NCBI RefSeq assembly: GCF_000383855.1
Contig: NZ_KB912877.1
Coordinates: 4,463,226 to 4,527,225 of the forward strand
Reading direction: 5' to 3'
DNA: 64,000 nt
Source: Methylobacter marinus A45
GTDB lineage: Bacteria; Pseudomonadota; Gammaproteobacteria; Methylococcales; Methylomonadaceae
Shown here: positions 17,066 through 27,123 of the stretch, piece after piece
How positions within the stretch are numbered: position 1 is the stretch's first letter
Layout: every line of letters starts with the position of its first letter
The notes under the pieces: model-generated
Seen by the model: only the letters and a program-made list of their open reading frames with translations
What the model was told of the DNA's origin: nothing
Databases searched by the model: none
Translations under genes and position numbers: made by a program

Positions 17066-19882
17066 ATGGATATCATTAGCATCCGCGGTGCCCGAACGCA
17101 TAACCTGAAAAATATCGATCTTGATCTGCCCCGGGATTCACTCATCGTCATTACCGGACTTTCCGGTTCGGGCAAGTCATCGCTGGCTTTTGACACGATT
17201 TATGCCGAAGGCCAAAGACGCTATGTAGAATCGCTTTCCGCCTATGCCCGCCAGTTTTTGTCGATGATGGAAAAGCCCGATGTCGACCACATCGAAGGCC
17301 TGTCGCCGGCGATCTCGATCGAACAGAAATCGACCTCGCACAATCCGCGCTCAACCGTCGGCACCATTACGGAAATTTACGATTACCTGAGGTTGCTATA
17401 CGCGAGAGCCGGCACGCCGCGCTGCCCCGAGCACCAGGTCTCGCTGGAAGCGCAAACGATCAGCCAGATGGTCGATCAGGTGCTTGCCCAACCCCGGGAA
17501 CAACGCTGGATGCTGCTGGCGCCGGTCGTTAGCCAGCGCAAGGGCGAACATACCCAGTTGCTGGACGACCTGCGCGCGCAGGGCTTCATCCGTGCCCGCA
17601 TCGATGGCAGCGTGTACGATCTGGACGAAGCGCCGGCACTGGATCTGAGAAAGCAGCATACCATTGAAGTCATCGTCGACCGCTTCAAGATCCGTGACGA
17701 TCTCGGCACACGCCTGGCCGAATCCTTCGAGACCGCCCTGCGCATGGCCGACGGCATTGCGATTGCCGCCTGCATGGATGACGGCACGGAACTGCTGTTT
17801 TCCGAACGCTATGCCTGTCCGCATTGCGGCTACAGCCTGAACGAACTGGAACCGCGCATCTTCTCGTTCAACAATCCCAAAGGCGCCTGCGGCAGTTGCG
17901 ACGGACTGGGCGTGCGCCAGCACTTCGACCCCGAGCTGATCATTCACAACCCCGACATCAGCCTGGCCGGCGGCGCGATTCGCGGCTGGGACCGGCGCAA
18001 CGCCTATTATTACCAGATCATCTGCTCGCTGGCCAAGCATTACGATTTCGATCCCGAAGTGCCGTTTTCACAATTGCCCGGCGACATTCAGTCCGTCATC
18101 CTTTACGGCAGCGGCAATGAGACCATCGAGTTCAAGTTCATGACCGGCACGGGCGGCGCCAAAAAAAGGCGCCACAGCTTTGAAGGCATCATCGCCAATA
18201 TGGAGCGGCGTTATCATGAAACCGATTCGCAAATGGTTCGGGAAGAACTGGCCAAGTATTTATCCAACAAGCCTTGCAACGTCTGCGGCGGCGCCAGGCT
18301 CAACATCGCGGCCAGGAACGTCTTCATCGAGGATCTGCCGATTCATCAACTGACGCGCTTGCCTATCCGCAGAGCGCTGGCGTTCTTCTCGCAGCTCGGC
18401 CTGACCGGCAAGCGCGGCGAAGTCGCGATAAAAATCGTCAAGGAAATTCAGGAGCGGCTGGAATTTCTGGTTAACGTGGGGCTGGATTATTTAACCCTGG
18501 ACCGCAGCGCCGAGACGCTGTCCGGCGGCGAGGCGCAGCGCATACGCCTGGCCAGCCAGATCGGCGCGGGACTGGTCGGCGTCATGTACGTGCTGGACGA
18601 GCCTTCGATAGGCCTGCACCAGCGCGACAACCAGCGGCTGCTGAATACCTTGTTCCGGTTGCGCGACCTGGGCAACACCGTGATCGTGGTCGAGCATGAC
18701 GAGGATGCCATCCGCTCGGCGAACCACATCGTCGATATCGGCCCGGGCGCGGGCGTCCATGGCGGACGCGTCATCGCCCAGGGCACACTGGCCGACATAC
18801 TTGCCAACGAAGACTCGCTCACGGGCCAGTATCTGTCGGGCAAGGTCGACATCGCCGTACCCCAGTCGTTGACGCCTGTCGATAAGGACAGGCAAATCGT
18901 CGTGCGCAACGCGCATGGCAACAATCTGAAAAACGTCGATATCGCCTTCCCTGTCGGCCTGCTGATCTGTGTCACGGGCGTATCCGGGTCCGGCAAGTCA
19001 ACGCTGATCAATGACACGTTGTATTGCCATGCGGCGCGCTTGATCAACCGTGCCGGCGCCATCCCGGCCCCCTGCGATGCCATCGAAGGCCTGGATCATT
19101 TCGACAAGGTCGTCGATATCGACCAGAGCCCGATCGGCCGCACGCCGCGCTCGAATCCGGCCACTTACACAGGCCTATTCACGCCGATACGGGAATTGTT
19201 CGCCGCCACGCCCGAAGCGCGCTCGCGCGGCTACACGCCGGGCCGGTTCAGCTTCAACGTCAAGGGCGGCCGCTGCGAAGCCTGCAAGGGCGACGGCGTG
19301 ATCAAGGTGGAAATGCATTTTCTGCCCGACATCTTCGTCAACTGCGACATCTGCCATGGCAAGCGCTACAACCGCGAGACGCTGGAAATACGCTACAAAG
19401 GCAAAACCATCAATGAAGTGCTGGACATGACCGTCGAGGACGCGGCCGCCTTCTTCAGCGCCGTACCGGCCATTGCCCGCAAACTGGCTACCCTGACCGA
19501 AGTCGGCCTGAGCTACATTACCCTGGGGCAAAATGCGACGACCCTGTCCGGCGGCGAAGCGCAACGTGTCAAGCTTGCCAAGGAACTTTCCAAACGCGAT
19601 ACCGGCAAAACCCTGTATATTCTCGATGAACCGACCACGGGGCTGCACTTCCATGATATCAAGCAGCTACTGTCCGTCCTGCACACCTTGCGCGATCACG
19701 GCAATACGGTCATCGTCATCGAGCATAACCTGGACGTGATCAAAACGGCGGACTGGATTATCGACATGGGCCCCGAAGGCGGCGACGGCGGCGGCACGCT
19801 GGTGGCCGAAGGCACGCCGAAACAGATTGCCGAAAATCCGGCCTCGCACACCGGTGTCTACCTGAAGCGGTTTTTTGCCTAA
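17066..19882 (+). CDS. uvrA: Excinuclease ABC subunit A
   Basis: DNA damage-recognition ATPase of nucleotide excision repair, 938 residues. It has two ABC modules: Walker [10 protein letters not shown] (about 32) and GVSGSGKST (about 640), with signatures [14 protein letters not shown] (about 485) and [15 protein letters not shown] (about 828). Zinc modules are seen at CPHCGY (about 250) and CEACKGDG with CDICHGKRY (about 737-765). I prefer the ATG at 17066 ([14 protein letters not shown]) over the TTG one codon before. It works with UvrB and UvrC encoded elsewhere. Confidence 0.98.
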   Translation: MDIISIRGARTHNLKNIDLDLPRDSLIVITGLSGSGKSSLAFDTIYAEGQRRYVESLSAYARQFLSMMEKPDVDHIEGLSPAISIEQKSTSHNPRSTVGTITEIYDYLRLLYARAGTPRCPEHQVSLEAQTISQMVDQVLAQPREQRWMLLAPVVSQRKGEHTQLLDDLRAQGFIRARIDGSVYDLDEAPALDLRKQHTIEVIVDRFKIRDDLGTRLAESFETALRMADGIAIAACMDDGTELLFSERYACPHCGYSLNELEPRIFSFNNPKGACGSCDGLGVRQHFDPELIIHNPDISLAGGAIRGWDRRNAYYYQIICSLAKHYDFDPEVPFSQLPGDIQSVILYGSGNETIEFKFMTGTGGAKKRRHSFEGIIANMERRYHETDSQMVREELAKYLSNKPCNVCGGARLNIAARNVFIEDLPIHQLTRLPIRRALAFFSQLGLTGKRGEVAIKIVKEIQERLEFLVNVGLDYLTLDRSAETLSGGEAQRIRLASQIGAGLVGVMYVLDEPSIGLHQRDNQRLLNTLFRLRDLGNTVIVVEHDEDAIRSANHIVDIGPGAGVHGGRVIAQGTLADILANEDSLTGQYLSGKVDIAVPQSLTPVDKDRQIVVRNAHGNNLKNVDIAFPVGLLICVTGVSGSGKSTLINDTLYCHAARLINRAGAIPAPCDAIEGLDHFDKVVDIDQSPIGRTPRSNPATYTGLFTPIRELFAATPEARSRGYTPGRFSFNVKGGRCEACKGDGVIKVEMHFLPDIFVNCDICHGKRYNRETLEIRYKGKTINEVLDMTVEDAAAFFSAVPAIARKLATLTEVGLSYITLGQNATTLSGGEAQRVKLAKELSKRDTGKTLYILDEPTTGLHFHDIKQLLSVLHTLRDHGNTVIVIEHNLDVIKTADWIIDMGPEGGDGGGTLVAEGTPKQIAENPASHTGVYLKRFFA

Positions 19883-19999
19883 CCGGCACGGCCTCCTGAT
19901 CAGCCCGTAAGGGAAACTTAGCCCCCATGCCGCTGTCAGATTTGCTGATGCTTTCCAAAGCGAACCATTAACGTAACGCTATAGAGAAGAGGATGAGTC

Positions 20000-20416
20000 A
20001 TGAGCAATCTGACGTCAGCGAATGAAGCACACACCGCACCTACAACAGACTTCGGTATTTTTTATCCGCTCGGTTATCTTGTCGTCGCGTTTCCGAACCA
20101 GGAGGATGCGCGGCAGGTGCAGCGGGATCTCATGGCCGGCGGATATGACCCGGCCGATTGCGAGTTTTATACAAGCGAGGAAGTGGCTGATGCGGCACAG
20201 CGTAATCTCGCTGACAACAAGGGTTTTCTGGCGCGATTGGGCTGGAGTGATGAGGCCGTAAAAACCCATCTGGAGGCAGCCAGGCAAGGCTCCGCATTTT
20301 TGTTGATCTATGCGCCCGGCGATACGGACGCGGCTCGCGCGATGAATGTTATTCGGCGCGTGCCGTTCGATTTTGCGCATCGTTATCAGCGTTTCACGAT
20401 CGAAAAAATGACGTAA
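20000..20416 (+). CDS. Conserved hypothetical protein, stress-protein-like
   Basis: A 138-residue soluble protein with AGAGGATGAG just before the ATG. The core reads YLVVAFPNQEDARQVQRDLM, an alternating strand-helix pattern like that of small alpha/beta proteins that handle general stress (YflT-type), but I cannot assign it to a family firmly. There are no Cys residues other than C53 and no membrane segment. It lies 117 bases after uvrA and 41 bases before the DODA-type dioxygenase, in the same direction. Confidence 0.7.
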   Translation: MSNLTSANEAHTAPTTDFGIFYPLGYLVVAFPNQEDARQVQRDLMAGGYDPADCEFYTSEEVADAAQRNLADNKGFLARLGWSDEAVKTHLEAARQGSAFLLIYAPGDTDAARAMNVIRRVPFDFAHRYQRFTIEKMT

Positions 20417-20457
20417 TCGCATTGCCTGACCAGTGCGGCGTACCAACACGGGCTATC

Positions 20458-21279
20458 ATGAACGGCAAGTTAACAAATACCGGGAAAGGTTCGGTCTTAT
20501 ACCTTTCCCATGGCGGCGGCCCCTTGCCCTTGCCCTTGCTCGGCGACAAAGCCCATGAAGAACTGGTAGCCCTTCTTAAAAAAATAACGCCTGCTCTTGG
20601 TCATCCTTCGGCTATTCTGGTGATCAGCGCTCACTGGGAAGAAGACAGGCCGACCATTACCAGCGGCGCGTCACCTTCATTGATCTATGATTATTATGGG
20701 TTCCCGGATGAATCTTATTCTGTCGAGTATCCCGCACCCGGTGCGCCGAGGCTTGCGCAAAAGACAGCCGATCTCTTGCAAAGCCATGGCATTGACGCAA
20801 GCCTGACCGATCAGCGGGGCTTTGATCACGGTTTATTCGTGCCGTTAAAGATCATGTACCCCGAAGCCAACATTCCCTGCCTTCAATTGTCCCTGGTCAA
20901 ATCCTTGCGGCCCGATGAGCATATCCGGATCGGTCAAGCCCTGGCCGCCTTGTTGGCACAACAGGTGCTGGTTATCGGTTCCGGGTTTTCCTTTCATAAT
21001 CTCAAGGCTTTCTTTGCGCCATCGACAACGGAAACGCAAGCCATGAATGATGTTTTCGAACAGTGGCTGATCGATACCTGCACCAATCGCCGGATAACTG
21101 AATCCGAGAGAGAACAGCGGCTGATCAACTGGCAGAGCGCCCCGGCCGCAAGGTATTGCCATCCGAGAGAAGAACACCTGTTGCCGTTGCATGTTTGCTA
21201 CGGTGTCGCCGGCGCCCCGGCCCGGCAGGCTTTCAGCTTTGAAATAATGACAAAAAAGGCGAGCGCTTATCTTTGGTAA
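20458..21279 (+). CDS. DODA-type extradiol ring-opening dioxygenase (YgiD-like)
   Basis: A 273-residue class III extradiol dioxygenase, related to plant 4,5-DOPA dioxygenase and E. coli YgiD. Probable metal ligands are His in LSHGGGP (near 18), His in VISAHWEED (near 57) and His in GFDHGLFVPL (near 122). The ATG at 20458 is preferred over a TTG 12 codons upstream. The natural substrate in bacteria is generally not known; no aromatic pathway genes surround it. A short CCCTTG triplication gives the PLPLPL run near the N-terminus. Confidence 0.88.
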   Translation: MNGKLTNTGKGSVLYLSHGGGPLPLPLLGDKAHEELVALLKKITPALGHPSAILVISAHWEEDRPTITSGASPSLIYDYYGFPDESYSVEYPAPGAPRLAQKTADLLQSHGIDASLTDQRGFDHGLFVPLKIMYPEANIPCLQLSLVKSLRPDEHIRIGQALAALLAQQVLVIGSGFSFHNLKAFFAPSTTETQAMNDVFEQWLIDTCTNRRITESEREQRLINWQSAPAARYCHPREEHLLPLHVCYGVAGAPARQAFSFEIMTKKASAYLW

Positions 21280-21366
21280 TCGGGACTTTAACAGGCATTC
21301 TTGCCGCGCATGATGGGATCGCGTTGGCAATGAATTCTGGCATTAGCGATTTACGGCTGTACCGGC

Positions 21367-23940
21367 ATGGTTGATCAGGGCGCAAGCGTAAATGCCCGGG
21401 AACTGCGGATGACGACGCCTCTGGTTGGCAACTGGAAGTTCGTTCAGGATGATACGCTGGCGGCCGACTGGCAACCGATATCCCTGCCCCATGCCTGGAA
21501 TGCCGCGGCGCCCTATAGGCGTGGTATTGGCTGGTATCGGCTCACATTCGAGACGCCGACAACGGGCGCACGCCACTGGCTTGAGTTCGGGGCCGCCAGC
21601 ATCGTGGCCGATGTCTGGCTGAACGGCCGCAAACTGGGCCGGCATAGAGGCGCTTTCACGGCTTTCCGCTTCGATGTCACCGACAAACTGATTGCGAATG
21701 GCGGCAATGTATTGCTGGTCAAAGTCGATAACCGGGCGCCGACAACGGACAGCGATGTAACGGCTATTGCGCCATTGAGCGGTGATTTCAATATGTCCGG
21801 CGGCCTTTATCGCCATGTCGCGCTGATTTCCACGCCGGATCCGGTCCACATCGCCCTGGACGATATGGGCGGTCCGGGCGTCTATGCCGCCACGACCGGC
21901 ATTTCGGACAGCAGCGCAACCGTCAATGTGCGGAGTAAGCTGAAAAGTGATTCCGGGCACGACGCCGACTATACCATCCGTGCCGCCTTGTTGGCGGACA
22001 ATGGCCGGCTTGCAGGCATGGCGCAAAAAAACGTGTCGCTGGCGGCCGGCGCCCGCCTGGAAGTTCCGCTTGAGCTGATCGTTGACAATGCTCGCCTGTG
22101 GCAAGGCCTTGACGACCCTTATCAATATCAACTGGTCGTCGAACTACTGGCAACCGACGGCACGCCTCTCGACAAGGTTGTGCAGCATTTCGGCATTCGC
22201 CAAATGCGCTTCGATGCCAATAAGGGTTTCTTCCTGAACGGCAGGAATATCCGTCTACACGGCGTTGCCATGCATCAGGATTATCCCGGCAAGGGCTGGG
22301 GTATTACCGATGAAGATATTGATGAGTCGCTGGCACTGATCAGGGATATCGGCGCGAATACCGTCCGCCTGGCTCACTATCCGCATAACCTGCGCACCCT
22401 GGAGGTCGCCAGCAGACTGGGGCTGGTGGTCTGGGCGGAAGTGCCTTTCGTGAATGGGGTGAGCACGGTGCGCTGTTCCGGGACCGATGCCACCGATGCC
22501 TTTAAGGCCAACGTGAAGCAACAACTGCGGGAATTGATTCGCCAGCAGTACAACCAGGCCGCAATCGCCATGTGGTCCGTCGGCAACGAAATTGCGATGA
22601 TGAGTACCGGTTGCCCGGCCGCACCGTACGACAATGTCACGCCGCTGTTGCGGGAACTGCACGCGCTTGCCAAGGCCGAGGACGCTAGTCGAGTCACGAC
22701 CGAGGCGGATCTCGGCGAGGAATTGGCCGCCATGGGCCGGTCCATCGCCACCGGCGGCATTACTGATGTCTGGGCGCTTAACCGGTACTGTCTCTGGTAT
22801 TACGGCAACAGCGTCTCGGAGCTCGGCGCATTACTCGATACCCTGCACGACAAATATCCCGACCAGCCCATGGGTATCAGCGAGTACGGCGCGGGCGCCG
22901 CCCTGAGCCACCATAGCGACAATCCCCTGGGCGGCCCCGCGGAGGTGTTCAATACCGGGCAACCGGTGGTCTATCAGACGGAGGAATACGCCAATTATGT
23001 TCACGAGCAACATTACCGGATGATTACGGAAAAGCGCTACCTGTGGGGCAGCTACGTCTGGAACATGTTCGATTTTGGTTCTGCCATGCGCAATGAAGGC
23101 GATATCAGGGGCGTCAATACCAAAGGCCTGGTAACGTTCGATCGGCGGACCAAAAAGGATGCGTTTTATTTCTACAAGGCCAATTGGAGCAGCGACCCCG
23201 TGACCTATATTACCGGTCGGCGCTACACCCATCGAGCCTATGCGGTCGCCGATGTAAAAATCTACAGTAACGCGGATTCGGTGCAGCTGTCGGTCAACGG
23301 CAAGGTCATCGGTTCAACCAGCAAGGCTCAATGCCCGATGAGCATCTGCCTATTCAAGGATGTCAGGCTGAGCCCCGGCATTAACGAACTCACGGCACTG
23401 GGCGATCACGGCGGCAAATTCGTCAGTGATTCGGTACAGTGGTCGCTGCATACCCGCGACGTCAATATTGCCGCCGGCCAGCTGACGACCGGATTCACCG
23501 CATCCGACGGCGCGCTGTTCGGCTCGGATCATTTTTTCACGGGCGGCCGGGGCGACTGGCTGATCGCCAGGGCATTAGCGGCATCGGATGATAAAACGCC
23601 GCCTCGCGTTACGCCGGACCCGCACCTGTTCAGCAATTTCCGGCGCGGTACGTTCAGCTACGATATCCCGCTCGATAATGGCGACTATTCCGTCACGCTG
23701 GGCTTTCTTGAGCCTGACAGTCATGCCGCCGTCGGTGACCGGGTCTTCACTGTCGCCGTCAATGGCCGGCCCCGGCTGAGCCATTTCGATATTCTGAAAG
23801 CGGCCGGCGCCTATCGCGCGGCGGTTGTCAGGACTTTCCCGGCGACGGTTTTCGAAGGACGGCTCCGGCTTGCTTTCATGCCGAACAAAGGCGAAGCGAT
23901 TGTGTCGAATATCAGAATAAGGAAACTACAGTCGCCGTGA
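21367..23940 (+). CDS. Glycoside hydrolase family 2 with C-terminal malectin-like domain
   Basis: An 857-residue GH2 enzyme (beta-galactosidase, beta-glucuronidase or beta-mannosidase class). The order is a sugar-binding jelly roll (residues about 15-160), an immunoglobulin-like domain (about 165-275) and a TIM barrel (about 275-590). The barrel has acid/base Glu in WSVGNE (about 407) and nucleophile Glu in GISEYGAG (about 504). A GH2-type C-terminal Ig-like domain and a malectin-like carbohydrate-binding domain (about 700-857) follow. No signal peptide is visible, so it may act in the cytoplasm on imported or internal oligosaccharides. The exact substrate cannot be told. Confidence 0.9.
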   Translation: MVDQGASVNARELRMTTPLVGNWKFVQDDTLAADWQPISLPHAWNAAAPYRRGIGWYRLTFETPTTGARHWLEFGAASIVADVWLNGRKLGRHRGAFTAFRFDVTDKLIANGGNVLLVKVDNRAPTTDSDVTAIAPLSGDFNMSGGLYRHVALISTPDPVHIALDDMGGPGVYAATTGISDSSATVNVRSKLKSDSGHDADYTIRAALLADNGRLAGMAQKNVSLAAGARLEVPLELIVDNARLWQGLDDPYQYQLVVELLATDGTPLDKVVQHFGIRQMRFDANKGFFLNGRNIRLHGVAMHQDYPGKGWGITDEDIDESLALIRDIGANTVRLAHYPHNLRTLEVASRLGLVVWAEVPFVNGVSTVRCSGTDATDAFKANVKQQLRELIRQQYNQAAIAMWSVGNEIAMMSTGCPAAPYDNVTPLLRELHALAKAEDASRVTTEADLGEELAAMGRSIATGGITDVWALNRYCLWYYGNSVSELGALLDTLHDKYPDQPMGISEYGAGAALSHHSDNPLGGPAEVFNTGQPVVYQTEEYANYVHEQHYRMITEKRYLWGSYVWNMFDFGSAMRNEGDIRGVNTKGLVTFDRRTKKDAFYFYKANWSSDPVTYITGRRYTHRAYAVADVKIYSNADSVQLSVNGKVIGSTSKAQCPMSICLFKDVRLSPGINELTALGDHGGKFVSDSVQWSLHTRDVNIAAGQLTTGFTASDGALFGSDHFFTGGRGDWLIARALAASDDKTPPRVTPDPHLFSNFRRGTFSYDIPLDNGDYSVTLGFLEPDSHAAVGDRVFTVAVNGRPRLSHFDILKAAGAYRAAVVRTFPATVFEGRLRLAFMPNKGEAIVSNIRIRKLQSP

Positions 23941-24001
23941 CTACCCGACGGCGATCAACCGCCGACATAAAGGTACTTGAATATGTATAACAGACTGCCG
24001 G

Positions 24002-25576
24002 ATGAATAATGGCATCAGCACATGCAAGGGCGTCGCTCGATATCTACTGGCATTTAGCCTGGGCACAAGCCTGATCGCAGGATGCAGGCCCTTACCCTCG
24101 CTCGAAGGACGCAGCGTTTCCGTAGCGCTTTCCATCAGCGAAGCCAGGAGGACCCGGCTTGGGAAGGCGATTTCTCCCTCGGCCGAGGCGCATCCCGGAA
24201 AATCCGGCATTTATCCCCTTCCTGACCCCCATGACGCGTTTGCCGTACGCGCGCTATTGGCCAATGCCGCCGAGCGCACTCTTGATATCCAGTATTACAT
24301 CTGGCACAGCGACATGACCGGAATTCTCCTGCTTGAAGCCCTGCACGCCGCGGCCGACCGGGGCGTCCGCGTGCGGTTATTGCTTGACGATAACAATACC
24401 GCCGCTGAACTCGATACGGCGCTAGCCGCGCTTAATTCTCATCCGAACATCGAAGTTCGCCTGTTTAATCCGTTTATGTTCCGCAAGTGGCGTCTGCTTG
24501 ACTATATCACCGACTTCTCCCGCGCGAACCGGCGCATGCATAACAAATCCTTTACCGCCGATAACCAGGTCACGATCATCGGCGGCCGCAATGTCGGGGA
24601 CGAGTATTTTGGCGCGGCTGAAGGCGTGTTATTTGCCGATCTGGATGTCATGGCCGTGGGGGCGGTCGTCAAGGAGGTATCAAACGACTTTGACCGTTAC
24701 TGGGCCAGCGAATCCTCCTATCCTGTCGACTGCGTGCTGCCGCCCGCCAAGCCCGACCTGATCGAACAAGTGGCATTGGCAGCATCGGCGGTCGCGGATG
24801 ATCCGGCCGCCGCGGCCTATATGGAGGCGATACGCAATTCCGCGTTGATTTATAAATTGGTTCAAGGACACCTGGAGCAGGAATGGGTGGTAACCCGCAT
24901 GGTCAGCGACAACCCGGCCAAAGGCCTCGGCCAGGCCTCAAAGGAAGAGCATTTGACCCATGAGCTTAATGAAATCATCGGCGAACCTGAAGCTGAAGTG
25001 GAACTCGTTTCGCCTTACTTCGTGCCGACCGCCGCCGGGGTCGATGCCTTTGTGGCGCTTGCCAACCGGGGCGTGGACATCAAGGTCTTCACCAATTCCC
25101 TGGAAGCCACGGATGTACCTATCGTACACGCCGGTTATGCGAAATGGCGCAAACCGTTGCTCAAGGCCGGCATCACGCTCTATGAAACGCGGCTTTTGTC
25201 TCCCGGGACCGAGAGAGACAGAAGAACCGGCATACTGGGCAGTTCAGGGTCCAGTCTGCACGCGAAAACGTTTTCGGTGGATCATTCAAGCATTTTCATC
25301 GGCTCGTTCAATTTCGATCCGCGCTCGGCAAGGCTGAACACCGAATTGGGCTTTATCATTGACAGCCCGACATTGGCAAAACAAATCGACGCCGTGTTCG
25401 CTAACGGTATTCCCGAGAATGCCTATGAGGTCCGGTTGTCCGAAAAAGGCGATCTGTATTGGTTCGAGAATCGGGATGGCCAGCTGGTGCGGCACGACAC
25501 AGAACCCGGTACCCGTTTCTGGCAACGTGCCATAGTGACTGTTCTGTCTTGGTTGCCGATCGATTGGCTTTTATAA
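24002..25576 (+). CDS. Phospholipase D family lipoprotein, cardiolipin synthase ClsC-like
   Basis: A 524-residue PLD-superfamily protein with two HKD motifs: MHNKSFTADN (about 180) with GGRNVGDEY, and LHAKTFSVDH (about 418) with GSFNFDPRSARLNTE. The N-terminus has a hydrophobic stretch ending in LIAGC, a lipobox, so it may be lipid-anchored. Overall it resembles E. coli ClsC (YmdC), which makes cardiolipin from phosphatidylglycerol and phosphatidylethanolamine. No ymdB-like gene is adjacent. It ends 30 bases before a strong bidirectional terminator. Confidence 0.88.
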   Translation: MNNGISTCKGVARYLLAFSLGTSLIAGCRPLPSLEGRSVSVALSISEARRTRLGKAISPSAEAHPGKSGIYPLPDPHDAFAVRALLANAAERTLDIQYYIWHSDMTGILLLEALHAAADRGVRVRLLLDDNNTAAELDTALAALNSHPNIEVRLFNPFMFRKWRLLDYITDFSRANRRMHNKSFTADNQVTIIGGRNVGDEYFGAAEGVLFADLDVMAVGAVVKEVSNDFDRYWASESSYPVDCVLPPAKPDLIEQVALAASAVADDPAAAAYMEAIRNSALIYKLVQGHLEQEWVVTRMVSDNPAKGLGQASKEEHLTHELNEIIGEPEAEVELVSPYFVPTAAGVDAFVALANRGVDIKVFTNSLEATDVPIVHAGYAKWRKPLLKAGITLYETRLLSPGTERDRRTGILGSSGSSLHAKTFSVDHSSIFIGSFNFDPRSARLNTELGFIIDSPTLAKQIDAVFANGIPENAYEVRLSEKGDLYWFENRDGQLVRHDTEPGTRFWQRAIVTVLSWLPIDWLL

Positions 25577-25606
25577 GCGGGATGGGATTTAAAAAATGCT
25601 TAATGA

Positions 25607-25644
25607 AAAAAAGGCGTGTCGAACTGATTCGACACGCCTTTTTT
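25607..25644. terminator. Strong bidirectional terminator
   Basis: A perfect 16-bp stem (A6 then GGCGTGTCGA, with its complement ending in T6) and a 6-base loop ACTGAT. It serves the plus-strand clsC-like gene and the minus-strand small membrane protein gene that converge on it. Confidence 0.9.
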
Positions 25645-25676
25645 GCGCCTGACTTTCATAAGGCAGGGAAAGGAAA

Positions 25677-26003
25677 TTAACCTTTTACTGAATCGGCAAT
25701 TTCATTAAACGCTTCAACCCTTGATTTGCCGGTATTGACCAGATCAACGCCTGTATCGACAACCATTTTGCCAAGCCCCGGTATTTTGTAAACTCTCATG
25801 CCCAAGTAACCGACAATCGGAACGGCGATAAAAGCCGCGATAAAGCCATTAAGACCAATCGCGGACATGAGTTTGATCAGTAATGCTATCGCATCCAGTG
25901 GCAATAAAACCATGGCGCCGAAATAGGCCAATACCATGAACGTGAACAGTACAAAAACGACGAATTGAAGCAACCTTACCAATGCAACATTAATATTTTT
26001 CAT
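25677..26003 (-). CDS. Small membrane protein of unknown function
   Basis: A 108-residue protein with two or three hydrophobic segments (LLQFVVFVLFTFMVLAYFGAM, LIKLMSAIGL and FIAAFIAVPIVGYLGMRVY) and a charged C-terminal tail (GKSRVEAFNEIADSVKG). No family is recognised with confidence. It lies downstream of the rhomboid gene on the same strand with a 128-base gap, so it could be read with it or alone. Confidence 0.75.
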   Translation of the reverse strand: MKNINVALVRLLQFVVFVLFTFMVLAYFGAMVLLPLDAIALLIKLMSAIGLNGFIAAFIAVPIVGYLGMRVYKIPGLGKMVVDTGVDLVNTGKSRVEAFNEIADSVKG

Positions 26004-26131
26004 ATTACTTTAATTTCCTGATAGATCTTTAAGAAGCCTTTCTTAGCCAGAATGCGCCTGACCCTAGTTATTTTTGTCAAAAAGCCCCACTTTTTGAGAC
26101 CGGCAATTATACCTTAAAGCCATCAAAAAAT

Positions 26132-26824
26132 TTAATTTTCTTCCATCGGCTCATTTCGAACAAACAAGCGATACAGAATGGAACCGGTAATGAAGCCGCC
26201 TAAATGCGCCCACCAGGCCACGTCGACGGTAACGCCTTCAAAAATGACCGAAGTGGTCGCTTCATGCAGTTGGATGATGACCCACAGCCCCAAAAAAGCC
26301 ACGGCCGGGATATGGATGACAATCGGCAAAAAGAACAGCGGAATCCAGACGATGACGCGAGCGAGAGGATAGAGAAAGAAATAAGCCGCCAGCACGCCGG
26401 CAATGGCGCCCGAGGCACCGACTACCGGGATAGCAAGGCGGGGATCGAAATACCATTGCAGAAACGTGGCGCAAAGCCCGCACAGCAAATAAAAAACCAG
26501 AAACGGCCCATGCCCCATTCTGTCTTCCACATTGTCGGCAAAAATCCACATAAAAATCATGTTGATGGCCAGATGCCACCAGTTCCCGTGCAAAAACAGA
26601 CTGGTCAAAAAAGACAAGAAGTGGTCATCCGGCAAACCGAAACTGAGCGCCCAATGTGGGTCCGAATAGCGAATAGGCACCATGCCATAGAGATAAATCA
26701 GCCGATAACTTAACTCATGCGGCATCACTTGCATGGCAATGAAAACGACAATGCAAATGGCCATGATCACCCAGGTGACCCAAGGTCTTATATTGCAAGG
26801 CGCGGTATCTCTAATCGGTATCAT
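26132..26824 (-). CDS. Rhomboid-family intramembrane serine protease
   Basis: A 230-residue polytopic protein with six helices. The catalytic Ser lies in VVGASGAIAGVLAAYFF (GxSG, about residue 138) and the catalytic His in AWWAHLGGFITGS (about 206). The conserved HGNWWHLAINMIFMWIFADNVED (about 73-95) contains the HxxxN element of the oxyanion region. The substrate is unknown. A tandem 25-bp duplication of its ribosome-binding site and start codon lies directly upstream, which may lower or alter its translation. Confidence 0.92.
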   Translation of the reverse strand: MIPIRDTAPCNIRPWVTWVIMAICIVVFIAMQVMPHELSYRLIYLYGMVPIRYSDPHWALSFGLPDDHFLSFLTSLFLHGNWWHLAINMIFMWIFADNVEDRMGHGPFLVFYLLCGLCATFLQWYFDPRLAIPVVGASGAIAGVLAAYFFLYPLARVIVWIPLFFLPIVIHIPAVAFLGLWVIIQLHEATTSVIFEGVTVDVAWWAHLGGFITGSILYRLFVRNEPMEEN

Positions 26825-26874
26825 GGATTCTCCTGGTATTAACTGACATGGATTCTCCTGGTATTAACTGACAT
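26825..26874 (-). repeat. Tandem 25-bp duplication containing RBS and start codon
   Basis: On the minus strand the unit ATGTCAGTTAATACCAGGAG + AATCC occurs twice in tandem just before the rhomboid ATG. Each unit contains an AGGAGA Shine-Dalgarno sequence and is followed by ATG, so there are three ATGs at 25-base steps. Because 25 is not a multiple of 3, the upstream ATGs are out of frame. The first opens an 11-codon reading frame that ends before the real gene. Confidence 0.9.
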
Positions 26875-27064
26875 GGATTTGCGGTAAGGCAAGCATGATT
26901 ATTCCCGTGGCTTTTGATCTTGCGTTTTAGTCATTATTGCTCGAATCGATATGAGATGAAAAACCGCACCTGCGCAAGATCAATTATCAGATCAAGCTTA
27001 TCAGTTAAAAATATCGGCAGGCAATGAATCTGTATTTATTGATAAATCCCCGGCCCAAAAAGTT

Positions 27065-27084
27065 TATAATGCGGAAAAAACCGC
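27065..27084 (+). promoter_or_regulatory. Predicted -10 and 5' UTR hairpin of the DEAD-box gene
   Basis: A perfect TATAAT (27065-27070) is followed at once by GCGGAAAAAACCGC, a 4-bp stem with an A6 loop that would lie at or just before the transcript start. A TTGATA lies 20 bases upstream of the -10, a longer spacing than usual, so the -35 is uncertain. Confidence 0.4.
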
Positions 27085-27123
27085 TCCTTCCCATCTTTGC
27101 CTTTCGGCGGCGACTGACCATTC

